Below are positions 34,616 through 46,251 of a stretch of 64,000 nucleotides of DNA, piece after piece (the first letter of the stretch is position 1; each line of letters opens with the position of its first letter). Source of the stretch: Episyrphus balteatus (taxonomy: Eukaryota; Arthropoda; Insecta; Diptera; Syrphidae); NCBI RefSeq assembly GCF_945859705.1, contig NC_079137.1, forward strand, positions 30,871,322 to 30,935,321. The letters run 5' to 3'. The notes beneath the pieces were generated by a model. The model was not told where the DNA came from. It made no database searches and worked only from the letters and a program-made list of their open reading frames with translations. The position numbers were made by a program, and so were the translations under genes.

Positions 34616-34970
34616 CTATATTTAAATCCTATTGGTTAATACAAATTGTAAAAATTGTAATAATTTGGTAACTAATTTTTGCATTTATTAATAACAAATA
34701 ATTTTGATCACCTTTTTGGGTCACCCCTATGTCAAATACCCCTCTAGTATTTTTGGAACCTGGGAAGTTTTTATTTTTTTCTTTGTTTTTTTTTTTAAAT
34801 CGGCTAAGTTCCAATTTCTAAAATTTCTATAGATTAATGGAGGTTTAGATGCAGTGGCAATTTCGAACTATTAAATTAGAAGTTTTCATCCTTTATAGCA
34901 TAAATTATAAATAATCATTTTAGCCCCTTGAAAGTAAACAATTAATAACCTCCAGAACAAGATCAAAAAC

Positions 34971-35117
34971 CTGGGGTCGAATTACGGCATACGATTATGA
35001 TCATACGTTAACGTTTCGAATATTGCTTTCTCTATTTAATCAGTAGAAAAATATAGAGACATATAGCGTCAATACGTTAACGAATTAACGTAATCGTATG
35101 CCGTAATTCGGCCCCTG
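34971..35117. mobile_element. MITE with GGGGYCGAATTACGG ends
   Basis: CGAATTACGGCATACGATTA at the left pairs with TAATCGTATGCCGTAATTCG at the right, preceded by CTGGGGT and followed by GCCCCTG. Inside, ATACGTTAACG occurs twice in opposite orientation. The 147-bp element is almost all stem. The CA-type ends suggest a hAT-like origin, but no clean 8-bp duplication is visible. Confidence 0.85.
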
Positions 35118-37454
35118 ATTTTAAAGTTTTCCACAAAAATAAATCAATTTAAGTATAACAAACGATTAAAAAAAATAATTATAAAATATAAATGTTCTTA
35201 TATTAATTCTCTCAAAATTCATTCATTATTTCGTTAAATATATTTCTCTTAATTAATTCTCTTTCATCATGTCACCATTAAATACTGAAGACTTCATTCA
35301 CAATAAAAAAAACATCCTCCCTGTATATGAAATACCTACTTAAAGGTAATTTCAGTTCAGAGTAGTGTATAGGTTTCTTTGTTTTCTGATGAACGTATAA
35401 CGTTCCAAAAGTCTCAGTAATTGATGTGGTAAATGTCGCTAATTGTGTATATATTGAAAGTTAATTACCCCCATGTGTGTGGATGTGGAGCCTTTCAATC
35501 CGCCTCTTAGTCATATATCGCATTACCAGATGCCAATCAACTATTGGTTTAACACCATATTTGTCACAGTATAGTTAATTTTGTCAGACAATTACAGAAG
35601 AATAAATACATACAAATAGGACACGTAGTAAATTGAGAGAGAGAGAGAAAAACATTTTTACACAAAATAGGCTAAAGCTATTTCCATTGTCATCATCTGT
35701 CATCGTAACTCGTAATAGCAGCAGCACTTTTCTGTAAATAGCATATAATTGCCTTTTTGCTCAAATTCCTCTCTCTACTCAGAGTAGATATTGGATTGGA
35801 ATTGGAATCTGAAAAGAAATATACCGCAACACCGACCGATACATGACAATAACAGACGTGCGTCGGCATCTCGGCATCGCCATCGTATCGTCATCATAAC
35901 TCTTTGTCAATCTTCACTTCCGATATCTGTCAGTTGTGTTGTGTCTTGTGTGATGCGATGTGAAATTTAAAAAGATGGCCCCCAAGATTGATTGACTGTC
36001 ATTATCTGTCAACACGCTCAACGAATGACTTCTCGGCTCTGGCTGTGCTCTAACTCTTTCGAACAAAAGCGTACACATAGCTGCAAGATCTTTGCTAATC
36101 TGTTTTTTTTTTCTCATTTCTGAGGAAATGTTTGTCTGTAAGGCAAAAAATTGTTTGTATGTTGAATTACAAAAACTAATATGCACTGCATTTTCATACC
36201 AAAATATGATTACGGCCATGGAAAGAGAGAGCAAATCAATATTGGTTGGAATTTTCATTTTTTTTTATCGTCCGAAAAAAGTTTGATGATTTTGAAATGA
36301 AAATCAATTTCAATTGCATACAGTATTTGGGGAGAGATAATTTTGTGAAGGTGAGGGAGGAGAAGAAGATGTCATCTCGATTGCAAGTCTTGATTTCGAG
36401 CCAGAGATGAAGATGTGGAAAATATTTCTCGAGAAAAAAACTTGTTTATCCGACTACATTTGGTTGCTGCTACTCCATCGTTTTCATTTTTTTTGTATGT
36501 TCTTATTTCGTTCTCGGTGTTTTTTATATTTTTTATTTTTATTTTGTACGACGACACTTTTATTAAGTCTTGCACATGTCAATTCCAATAGAGTTGACGA
36601 TGAGGACGACGACAATAAAGACGAAGACAACGACATCGACTTAAGAGAAAAGAAGGCAAAACAAAAAAAAAAAATAAAAGAAAACAGATTCCGGTGACTA
36701 TATCATTGCATAGTTTGTATATGTCATCATCGACTTTCGACTTTGGCATCATCATCATCATCGTCATTCGCACAATATAAGAGCACGCAAAATTTTTGCT
36801 GTTAGTCGGGCATTCACTTTGACGTTTTGAGATGAAAACTGTCAAGCAGCACATACACAACCATATAAAAGATATATTTTGATATGTTTGTTTTGAAAAA
36901 GGAGCATCTATCGGTCCAAGGACGTAGGCAAAAAATACTTTTTAACGAAAATATAAAATATCAAAATTTTTGGTAGCATAACCAACCCTTCATTTAGAGT
37001 GATCTTAAATAGCATCGACATTTTTACCCGACTACTGCGGCAAAACCAAAAGGAGGGTTTTGCGATCGGTTCATCTGTTCAAACATAACTTCGAAACTAC
37101 TCTTATTGTATTTTGACAAAAGAGGTATCGTTGCCTACGTCTTGCTCATCTGCTGGCTATAGACAGGTTTTGGTAAACTGTGAGCGCACGTGGCTATCTC
37201 TTTAAAAAGTTTCTTATCAAAAAACCTTTAAACTCTGCATACCAGCTTAAAATGGTTGATTTTTTTATCAACTATAAATATTGATAGTTGGCAATCACAA
37301 AACGGGTGAATTTCTTATCAAAACTCTTATTTTAGCCAATATTGATTTGCACATTTCCTTTAACAATTATTGTTGATAATAAAATTAGAAATGAAATTGT
37401 TTCTATACGTCTTTAGTATTGGAAAAATTACAATTTTAATTTGGTCCATAATTA
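35118..37454. other. Non-coding stretch with a unique island (about 35.3-36.9 kb)
   Basis: A GAGAGAGAGAGAGA run (about 35636-35649), CATCATCATCATC (about 36748-36760) and unique text with no copies in the window. Overlapping frames on both strands at 35914-36286 and 36372-36860 are basic or poly-acidic low-complexity translations. A regulatory region is possible; no exon is supported. Confidence 0.4.
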
Positions 37455-37905
37455 AAAATAATTTAAAATCCTTAACTTATCATAAACCGATAAAAAGACA
37501 TCGATATTTTTACTCCCAAAACCATCGATAAAAATTAACGTACCTACTAATCAATCGATATTTAGTTTGTTGACTTTTAGTACGGAACCTCAGAATAAAT
37601 ACATGCACAATTCACATCCTGATCAATCCAGTCATCCAAAATAATAGACCTACAAAATTTCATCGATATCAAATCGATTTTGTTTGTGTAAACTTTATCG
37701 AAAAATCGATATTTTTGTTGACAAATCGATATTTTATAGATTTTTTGTTCAAAGCAGTCAAATATTTTTTCAAGCTTAATATTTAAAATCCTCAACTTAT
37801 CATAAATCGAAAAAAAGAAATCGAAAGTAAAAAACTTCCTCAAAAATCGATACAAATCAAAGTACTAATCAATCGATTTTTATTTTTTTGACTTTTGACA
37901 ATGAT
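37455..37905. repeat. Duplicated block rich in ATCGAT
   Basis: TAACTTATCATAAACCGATAAA with CTACTAATCAATCGATATTTA and TTTGTTGACTTTTAG (37470-37580) recurs 325 bp on as CAACTTATCATAAATCGAAAAA, GTACTAATCAATCGATTTTTA and TTTTTTGACTTTTGAC (37790-37900). ATCGAT occurs repeatedly here and in the flanks. The sequence resembles DREF/BEAF-type sites (TATCGATA, CGATA) known in flies, though simple duplication can also explain the density. Confidence 0.65.
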
Positions 37906-39074
37906 AACGACTTAGAATCCAAAAGGATTTTGACGTTGGAATCCAGGTCTTATCGATCATAGTTATTTGGTACGATCTACCTAATCACTTTGATCGATAA
38001 CATTAAATTAATACTTCAAATTATTTGAAGATGTAGAGACCCTTTCCCTCTTCTAATATCTACGGCTTTGTCTATTCCAAAGATAATGTCATTCAAAAAA
38101 AAAAAAAAAAACAAATCGCTTGAGGTGGAGAACCATGAATGGATGCTGAATGATGTTGGGGTATGAGAAAAATCATTCCAAGAATGTGATACCAACTTTG
38201 GGGATTTTCCTCTTTTTTTTTCTCTGACAACGACGACGAAGACGCTTGCTTGCTCCTTTAAAACCGTTTCTTTTAACTTTGTGACTTCCAGGAATATACA
38301 CATAAAAAAAAAAATTAAAATATATTTTATATATGTATATGTAACCTATAAAAGTTCATATGTCAAATGCACTTGGCACCAAGGACGACCCGTGTTCTGT
38401 GTGATCTCATTTTTGTATATCGCTTCTACATCTGCTTTCATATACATATATAGACTGCAGCAGAAGCAGTCAGTGTAAAGAGGAAATCAATTTGAATGAC
38501 TATGTAATGCTCAATAAAGTCAGCATTAAAGGAGCATACGTAATATATGTAGAGGTACTGTACACAGAGACAAAGTTCTACTAACATCATGATTGGATTG
38601 AATGTGGATTTTTGGTTTTGAAGAACAAAAAGATATTCAATTTATTCAATTGTTAAAAAGTGGGTAACTATATAATCTTTGTTCAATGGTGGAACTTTGC
38701 GTGAATAAAAGAATGTAAGAAGGTATTTCTTTGAAGGAAGAGTAAGTTAGGTTATTGGATTGAAAGTTGATAGGTAGGTATTTGTTCTAGATGATCGTTA
38801 CACTCTTTTAAAATAATTCTTTCAATTTTGAAGAGATAATGGTTGAGGACAAGTATAGATACAAATTATCCCTGACCCAAAAACTTTACGCGTCAATGTT
38901 ATGTTCCTTGAATTTTATTATTCGTATCTATGAAATCAAAGAACGCAGAAAAATTACGGATCAGGATACCTTTTATTTCCAACACTAAGTTTCTAAATTA
39001 CTAAAGCAGCTTTTTCACAAAATGTTCATATATCAACTATATTTTTAAACGAATAACAAAATAAAGTTTTCTAC
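37906..39074. other. Non-coding stretch
   Basis: AT-rich with one unique patch near 38.35-38.45 kb. No gene supported. Confidence 0.45.
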
Positions 39075-39330
39075 ACTGATTGAAAAAAAAACAACTTAAA
39101 ATCACGTTGATTCAACTTTTTTTCGGAATGATTTAGCGTTGCAGACGAAAATTTTAAAATCAAAGTAAAACATCGTTAGTTTTAAGTGGTTTGCCGTTAT
39201 AAAACATCTTTAAATCAAAGTTGAAATTACAACTCTTGGGTTGCTAGGCGAATGCTTTACCAACGTGCTATCTCACTGTTGGAAATAAGAGTGATAAAAT
39301 GCAACAAAAGCTGAAGTCCGACAAAATTTA
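39075..39330 (-). mobile_element. Second copy of the composite tRNA-like element
   Basis: On the minus strand it reads AGTGAGATAGCACGTTGGTA then AAGCATTCGCC, AAACATCGTTAGTTTTAAG-complement text and TTTCGTCTGCAACGC, matching 21180-21470 in order. The B-box half (TTCGATCCCC and about 60 bases after it) is deleted. Its outer end is CACTGATTGAAAAAAAAAC next to TA. The other end (near 39330) is ragged. Confidence 0.7.
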
Positions 39331-41269
39331 GGCTGCGGTTATAGCTGTTTCATTGGAACCAAACCGATCAGACTCTATCTAAATAATAACTTTGTTGAAA
39401 GTGCAAATACCCGGCATTCACATAAGTTCATATAAAGTTCTTCCCCACCTAAATTTGACCAAAGAATTGCACCTCAATGATCTCATTAATGACCTATTCG
39501 CATGCAATTATTCAAATGTTCCAACACCCAAAAACCTAATTGAAAAGTCTAAGTGTACACAAACAAATAAATATTCTCTCTGTGAAATTATAGGTCTGCT
39601 AGATCAAATATAATAATTTAACAATTTTGTGCCCACACGTGCTATATACACAAATAAAAAATAAAAAAAAAAGCAAAAATCAACATCTCTCTTCCGCTCT
39701 AAACAATTCCTTTCCAGTTCGTTAAGGACGAAATATCTTCGTACTTATACTTAAAAAGCAACTTATTCAACTCAAATGCAGTGCTGTTGCGAAAGATACA
39801 ATCAATTAAACCCATAAGAAGCAAGCATATTGCGCGAGTGAGCGAGACGATGCGAGGCGAGCGAGGTGAGGGCCGCGAAAAGCGAACAAAGACCGTGAAT
39901 GCACACAACAACTGCGAACTGCGATGCGATGCGAAGCGATGGGTTTTGTTGCAACCATGATTCAGCAGCAACAGCAACAGCTTACATGCGTGGTTTGTAT
40001 ATGGTGGTGGTTCCAGAGATCGCCTTAGCAACATCAACACAGACTTTTCTCCTCGTTTCGAAAAGTGAACGATTCGACGACGACTTCCATTATGGGAGAT
40101 TAATAAAATTACTATTCCCTGCAACTGCAGTGTTGACTGTGTGTATATAGACGGTGGCGCGTAAAGGGAGAAGGGGCTAGGGTGATGGGATGAGGCTGGT
40201 CCGGGGGTACACCATGTTGCTGCTGCTGCTGCTGTTTTGTGGTGCTACTGCTCCTACTGCTGGCCGACCAACGAGTTGCAGGAAATTAACTCGAGAAAAT
40301 AAATTTAGATTGAGCGTGAGCAAGAGAAAACCAACGAACGCGCGGGTATACTTATAATTGAATGTTGTGGGTGGGGTTGTTAGAGGAATAGGGGGTAGAT
40401 TGCCACTATATGTGTCTATTTACTCGTGCACCAGAGGGTTGATGCACTTTGCAAATGTGCGGCAGCGGCTCTTCTACATGCTGTGTGCGATATGAGTGCG
40501 AGTATCTTGCAATGAGATTAGTAGTGCAATTGTACGATGATGGTGGGTGCTACACTCGAACTGCCACCACCATCACCGACACTATACACCGCCAGCGCCG
40601 TTGCCGTTGCCATTGCCTTTCCTGGGGGCCACAGAAACGATATGGCACACACAATGTGCGAATTCGTTGCGCTGAAGTGCTCCTCTTTGCCATCAGCTTG
40701 AGTCAGAGATGCGTTGCGTTGCGAATGTAAAGTACTTGTAATGGAATTACAATTGATTATTGATGCACTGATAGCACCAAGCAGACCAAATGAGCAAGAT
40801 AAATGCATAGTTTGCCTTTTTTAAGCGAATTCACAAGTTTACTGCCAAAGAATGACATGCTAATGGCGCGCGATTTTATGTTGGATTGTTGATTAGATAA
40901 GTTAAAGAAAATGATGAAAATAATGAACAGATAAATAGGAGAAAATTGATGGATTTAAATATCAGCAAGCACATTATAGGGGAAGAATAAGTTCATTTCA
41001 TTAAAGTGCTTGGTGACTGGATATCATCTAACCAAAGGGAAAAAATTGTGATAGCAGAGCACTATCACCGAGTGTTTTTTAAGATTGCGTTAAGCTTACA
41101 AATTTTTTTTTTTGTATTTTCTGTTTTTAAATTAACATTATTAAAGATAAACATTCTCATAGGAACTAAATCTGACCGACGTGATCAGAATTGGACTATC
41201 CACATAATAACTGCTTACAGCTTTAAAATTTAAGAACAGAATACGTTACTAGCTTATAAAGAATGTAAA
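39331..41269. other. Non-coding stretch with a GC-richer island (about 39.7-40.8 kb)
   Basis: GAGCGAGACGATGCGAGGCG (39841-39860), GAGCGAGGTGAGGGCCGCG and GCGATGCGATGCGAAGCGATG make this the most GC-rich patch of the window. It is followed by CTGCTGCTGCTGCTGCTG near 40218. Frames of 73-141 codons run on both strands without a domain. It could be an alternative promoter or enhancer. Confidence 0.4.
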
Positions 41270-41600
41270 GTCGATTTTTGCCCCTCCACAACACAATTTT
41301 GTTCTAGTCTTGTGGGCAGCTACACAGCCCACTTAGGAGCTTAAGCCTTTTGTGACATTTTGACATGCAGAAGAAAAGTATTTGTAAGCTGTGGCAACCC
41401 TGTGAATGTGAAGTATTCAAAATTGCTAAGGCAACCCTATGTCAATGATCATGCAATAACATTACAAAAATTTGAGCTTATAAAATATATTCAAACATGA
41501 TAAGGACTTTTTTAACAAATGACAACTCTGACTTATTCAAAAATATGAAGTGGCAACCCTTTTTTTTTGAAAATGCGCACTCGAACTTCGCACGAAGTAG
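41270..41600. repeat. Cluster of GGCAACCCT motifs
   Basis: GTGGCAACCCTGTGAATG (41391), AAGGCAACCCTATGTC (41429) and GTGGCAACCCTTTTTTT (41551) lie within 175 bases. A similar cluster is at 49020-49610, suggesting two relics of one dispersed family. Confidence 0.5.
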
Positions 41601-43849
41601 ATAGAGGTCTAAGAATCTAAGATCAAAGTTGAAGAAAGCTAATCGTCGCGATTTTATAGGAGAACATTAAAACCTCATCGTTTTGAAGGCATTTGTATGA
41701 GTTTCCATTTTCTAATTTGCTAATAAAATAAAAACTATGAACTTTAAGGAAATTCCAAGTTTAAAGAACGGTAGATATCAGGTTTGGCTAACAGATGGCA
41801 TTCAAATCTAATTTTCAGAAAAGTGTGTATTCACCGACGCGTATTCACAAATGCTTTCTTATTCAAAAAATCATATATATTTTTTAAGTCACGCCCGAAA
41901 CAGAACAAAATTGGATATTGAAACTTAATCAAGTATCTTTTGAATTAATTAAATATTCACCATACTTTCTTTATGTATTTCAGATCTATTAACATAGAAA
42001 ACTGGTGAAATTAATTGATAAAATTATGTGTAAAAATGTCACATCCGTATCGAAGGAAACATTTTTAAAGTAATTCAAAGACAATAGTCCAAGTTTTACA
42101 ATTCGATCGAAAGTCAATTGACATCACGTTTCAATTTTGCTTGAAATAAAATAGCATGTTCTACATTTCGTTCGATTTCGAAAATTTCGAAATTACTTCG
42201 AACTGTCAGAACTGAAAGATCATCCATTATTATTTTTTTTCTAAAGTAATGCTACTTTGAACAATGAACATGGATGCATTATTATTGACAATTTTGAAAT
42301 CAGAATGCAAATAAAAGCCAAAAAGATTCTAGTTCACGAAGCAGAAGCTAAATTCACAAAATTTTAATTCACAAAAAGCGATCACGATTCGTGTCCAGGA
42401 GACATTCGGTGGATTTAAATTTCGTACGAATTCATGAGTTCACGTGATAGCAAACAAATTCAGACAAAAAATGGGCCGAACGGAATGATAACAAATAAAA
42501 GTAACGATACCATTAATAATGCTTTCCCAAGCACTGTTTCGGCGATACATTGAAATACTATACCTAAAGAAAAACTGCTCCATTTGAGCAAAATAATTTA
42601 TTTTAATAAACCTTTCAAATTCAAAAATATCTTGGCTGATACAGTTCTATTCAAATAAATTGTGGGTACCCGCATAGTTCAACAAAACCTCCTTTCGATA
42701 AATACATTGAGTAGATAGCTAACAAATTCTCTAAACCAAATACAAATTTCGTGGTTTTGTAAATCTCTGCGAATCAGCATTACTTGTATAGTAACTAAAA
42801 ATAAATAAAGATAAATATCACGTTTATATTCCAAGTGACATTATACCCAAAAGTGCCTATTCAAACCTCTATTCCTGATGACGTCCTTTCATCACAAATC
42901 CCACACCGCATCACTACACACACATACAATTCACAGATGATTTTGCATCCCAAATTGACCCATTTCCCCCCACGCAAGTTGGTATCATTGCACATTATAC
43001 GTTTTCACAATGGATCCACTCATGACTTTTCTGATTTGCTATTTTTCAGCTCGCAACGTCATCCTCATCATCAGCACATAGCTCATAATATGCTATATAT
43101 AATACCTACAACATGTATCTCAAATCCCTGTATGAATAGGCGCCTTTATGAAGCCGGAAGAGTAACAAAATATATCTCAAGGCACGCATTTCTATACATA
43201 CATAAAAAGGCTTACTAATCAGCAAAAAATTTAAATATCTTAACTCTTTGCCCTCTTTAGTCTACAAAAAAAAATAGCATAGCGCGAAAGGCACAATTCA
43301 GATTTCAGAGTTTATCAAACAAAAACACCCGAATGCACATTCAAAAAACAAAAATAAAAAAATTAAACAAACAAAAAAAAAATACAAAATCCCCATATCA
43401 CATCTGTACGATAAATTTAGCTCTGGAAATATCCACAAATAGCCAAAATGCTGGCTCGGGTATATAATCCGAAACTAGGTCACCCACCATTACCAAAGCC
43501 AAAGAAAGTTTCTTCTTTTATTTTAGGATTTGGATGGGTGAGTTATAGGTGGGAGATAGAATTGGGTGTGTAAGCCAGGTAGTCTGAGAAGTATAGTTAC
43601 AAATGGGGTACCTAAAGAATGAAGTTTTGATAAGAGTAAATTTCCAAATCATTCGTAATATGGGAAACAGCAGTCAACAGCCCTGGTGAATCAGCAAGAC
43701 TAAGTGAAGGGGATAAAAAGGAACCACAAAAAGCCATTAATTGCTCATTTAAGTCCTTCAGGAACTGAAGATTATAAAATTACTCTTTTGGGAAAACATA
43801 ATGAAGACAACTCTGTGTGAATTATATCACACAACAACTTTCTATCGCA
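41601..43849. other. AT-rich non-coding stretch
   Basis: The 127-codon frame at 42835-43218 (plus) is His/Ser/Ile-rich with no domain and is not called. A TTCGAA-rich palindrome lies at 42167-42202. The rest is featureless. Confidence 0.45.
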
Positions 43850-44265
43850 TACTATAGTGTCCTACCCTGCTGTTCGAGGGCGCTGGCGATGGCGCTGCTG
43901 GTAAGCTGCAAATGCATGTTTGGTTGCTGGTAAAAGATTTAAGATATTAAGAGCTGATATTTTCCAGGTGGATGATTGTTGTTTTTGTTGTTGCCCTATT
44001 CACTTTATTTGGGTATATTTGGCTCATTGACTGTGTGTACCGACAAACAATCACACAAAGCTACGCATACACACGGTGTCGTTTTGTTGGTCGATTTGTT
44101 GTCGGTCGATTTGTTGTCGGTCGTCCGTCGTTGTTCGGTTGATCGGTGGAAGCATGACTCGACTCTCCTCTTCCTCTTTAATTCGTCGTGTTATGGCGAG
44201 AGTTCCAGTGTCGAACACCCAAAAGCAACCAAACGTTCCTTCCGTCTGCGTTAGAAGTTAGAAGG
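43850..44265. other. Unique island with a short tandem repeat
   Basis: GTCGATTTGTTGTCGG is repeated directly (about 44091-44124) and followed by GTCCGTCGTTGTTCGG. The surrounding text is unique and GC-richer. The short plus-strand frames arise from the repeat. Confidence 0.45.
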
Positions 44266-45560
44266 CTATGAGGACATCATACGAGTATAGATGAGAAAGA
44301 GGATACAGATGCCAATCAGTGTGTTTTTCAATTTCCTTTTGTTTTGTTTTGTTTTAAGTTTGCTTTGTTTTCTTCTTTTGGGGAAAAATAATTGAAAAAT
44401 CAAAAGACATGAAGTTGGCTGGAAGCAATTATAGATATATGAACTCACTACATAAGATACCCATAAACATGAACAATCGGTGGCTTGAAGTTAGTACTTA
44501 CATATCTGATTGAAAAAAAAAGGGAATTTAAGGTTTAACTGAAGAAGGTAATACATTTTTATTTGGTGTTTAGTAAAGTAATTAGTTCACCAAAAAAATT
44601 TAAAGAATTAGTTACAACTTAAAATAATTTAATTAAAAATTTCAAAAATTAAATATTTTTGAATGACTACCTAGTTGAGCCAATACCATTTCCTTTCGAA
44701 ATTAACCATTTGGTTCCATTCAATGAATTCAGGACTAGTAAGAAAAATTGTAGAAAACTAAATCCGAGGTAAGAGCCTTATATTATAAGTGCACCTATGT
44801 TAACTTATCCAAGGTAATGGATCTTACAATGACGGGCTGTCTCATGATGAGTTATCGTAAACAACGAATTTGTGTTATATAAGAAGATGCAGTTCTATCT
44901 CCTTTTCTATGGCATTTCGTTTGCGACTAACTACTCATGTGCCGAGAAACAGAGCAATTATTCCTTATCCACTAGCAGGCAGCTTCGACTTAATCAACAA
45001 CTAGCGCCCGTGCAAAACCTTTAAAGCTATCTTAATCGGTCACATATAAAAATGATTGAAAATTTGTTGGATTGATTGTTAGCTAGGAAAAGTAAAATGT
45101 CTGTTTAAATATCTTCACCAGTTAACAAATTCAACAATCAAATTTAATCAGATTAGAAGAGAAATATTACCAAAAAAAACTTTATCTACACTCATTAAAA
45201 AATGGTCAAAACTAAAAATAAATAATCTTCAAACTAACCCCCGTATTAAGGTGGTCCACGCTTGTATGGGAAAAATAAAATTTTGAAATAAACGTTGGGC
45301 CACCCCTTAGTTTGGTTCCACATCCTATTGGTATCACATTGTTGAATTTACAGCCTCGATTCTTATATACTAGAAGGGGGTGCTGATCGATATTGAAAAA
45401 TTGTATTTTTTTGGTAAACAAAATTTTTTTTTTGGTTTTTTTAAGATAAAAATTGCTTGAAAGTTTTGGTTGTTGTACTTATTCTGAAAAAATATCGAAA
45501 TAAAAATTTCTGGGGCCACTTCCAACTAAATTTCGTCAACAGGCAGTAAACACACTTTTT
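44266..45560. other. AT-rich non-coding stretch
   Basis: No gene or repeat pair recognised. AAGGTGGTCCACGCTTGTAT (45249) opens a patch that may be repeat DNA, without visible borders. Confidence 0.45.
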
Positions 45561-45568
45561 ATTTGCAC

Positions 45569-46243
45569 CAGAGATCAGAAATAAATCTCAACCTTTTGAA
45601 AGATTCTTTAATAACACTTTTTTGTTGAAATTTTCAATAAAGGTCATAACCTTTATTAAAAAAAAAAAAGAAAAATTTCGGTCAAGGTCTGAGAGAAACC
45701 TTTATTTTGTATTTTTTTATGTTTCGGTTAACCAGTGAGATTTATCGCTGAGAGAAAAAAATAAATCTCATCTGCAAATTTATCAATTAGAACATCGGTT
45801 TCCTGAAATATTCCAAACTGCATTGGTCGTCCCAGAGCGACTCAAATCATTTTTCATCATTACATTTTATTTTAAGCGAAAAGAAATATTATTTTGTGTT
45901 AAAAAACTTTGAGAGTTTATTATTATTAGTTTCACTTAATACAAAAATCAAGAAAAAACATTCTTTTCATATGTATTTCTGCAAAATAAAGACATTTTTG
46001 AAACATTCGACAGTTCCTTTGAATTAACCATTTTGGATTTATTTTCAGCGAAAACGGTTAAAGGTTGACCTTTTCCATTTATTTTTTTTTTTTTGTAAAA
46101 ATCTCAACCTTTGAGATATTTTACAAATTTTTGATTTTTAAAAATAAATCTCAAACCTTAACCGAAACCTATTTAAAGTAATGTAGTAACTCTCAGAGAG
46201 AAACCAGTTGAATATAAAGGTTGACTGTTATTTCTGATCTCTG
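45569..46243. mobile_element. hAT-like MITE with CAGAGATCAG ends
   Basis: CAGAGATCAGAAATAA at the left pairs with TTATTTCTGATCTCTG at the right. The perfect 8-bp direct repeat ATTTGCAC flanks it (45561-45568 and 46244-46251). The terminal 8-bp duplication and CAGAG ends are classic for hAT. The 675-bp interior has AAATCTCAACCTTTTGA-like text in both orientations and no transposase frame. Confidence 0.9.
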
Positions 46244-46251
46244 ATTTGCAC

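Noticed and set aside
39699..40124. 141-codon minus-strand frame
   Set aside because: Overlapped by a plus-strand frame of similar quality, no recognisable domain; more likely a GC-rich unique island.
42835..43218. 127-codon plus-strand frame
   Set aside because: Composition typical of random AT-rich DNA; no domain, no flanking splice signals.
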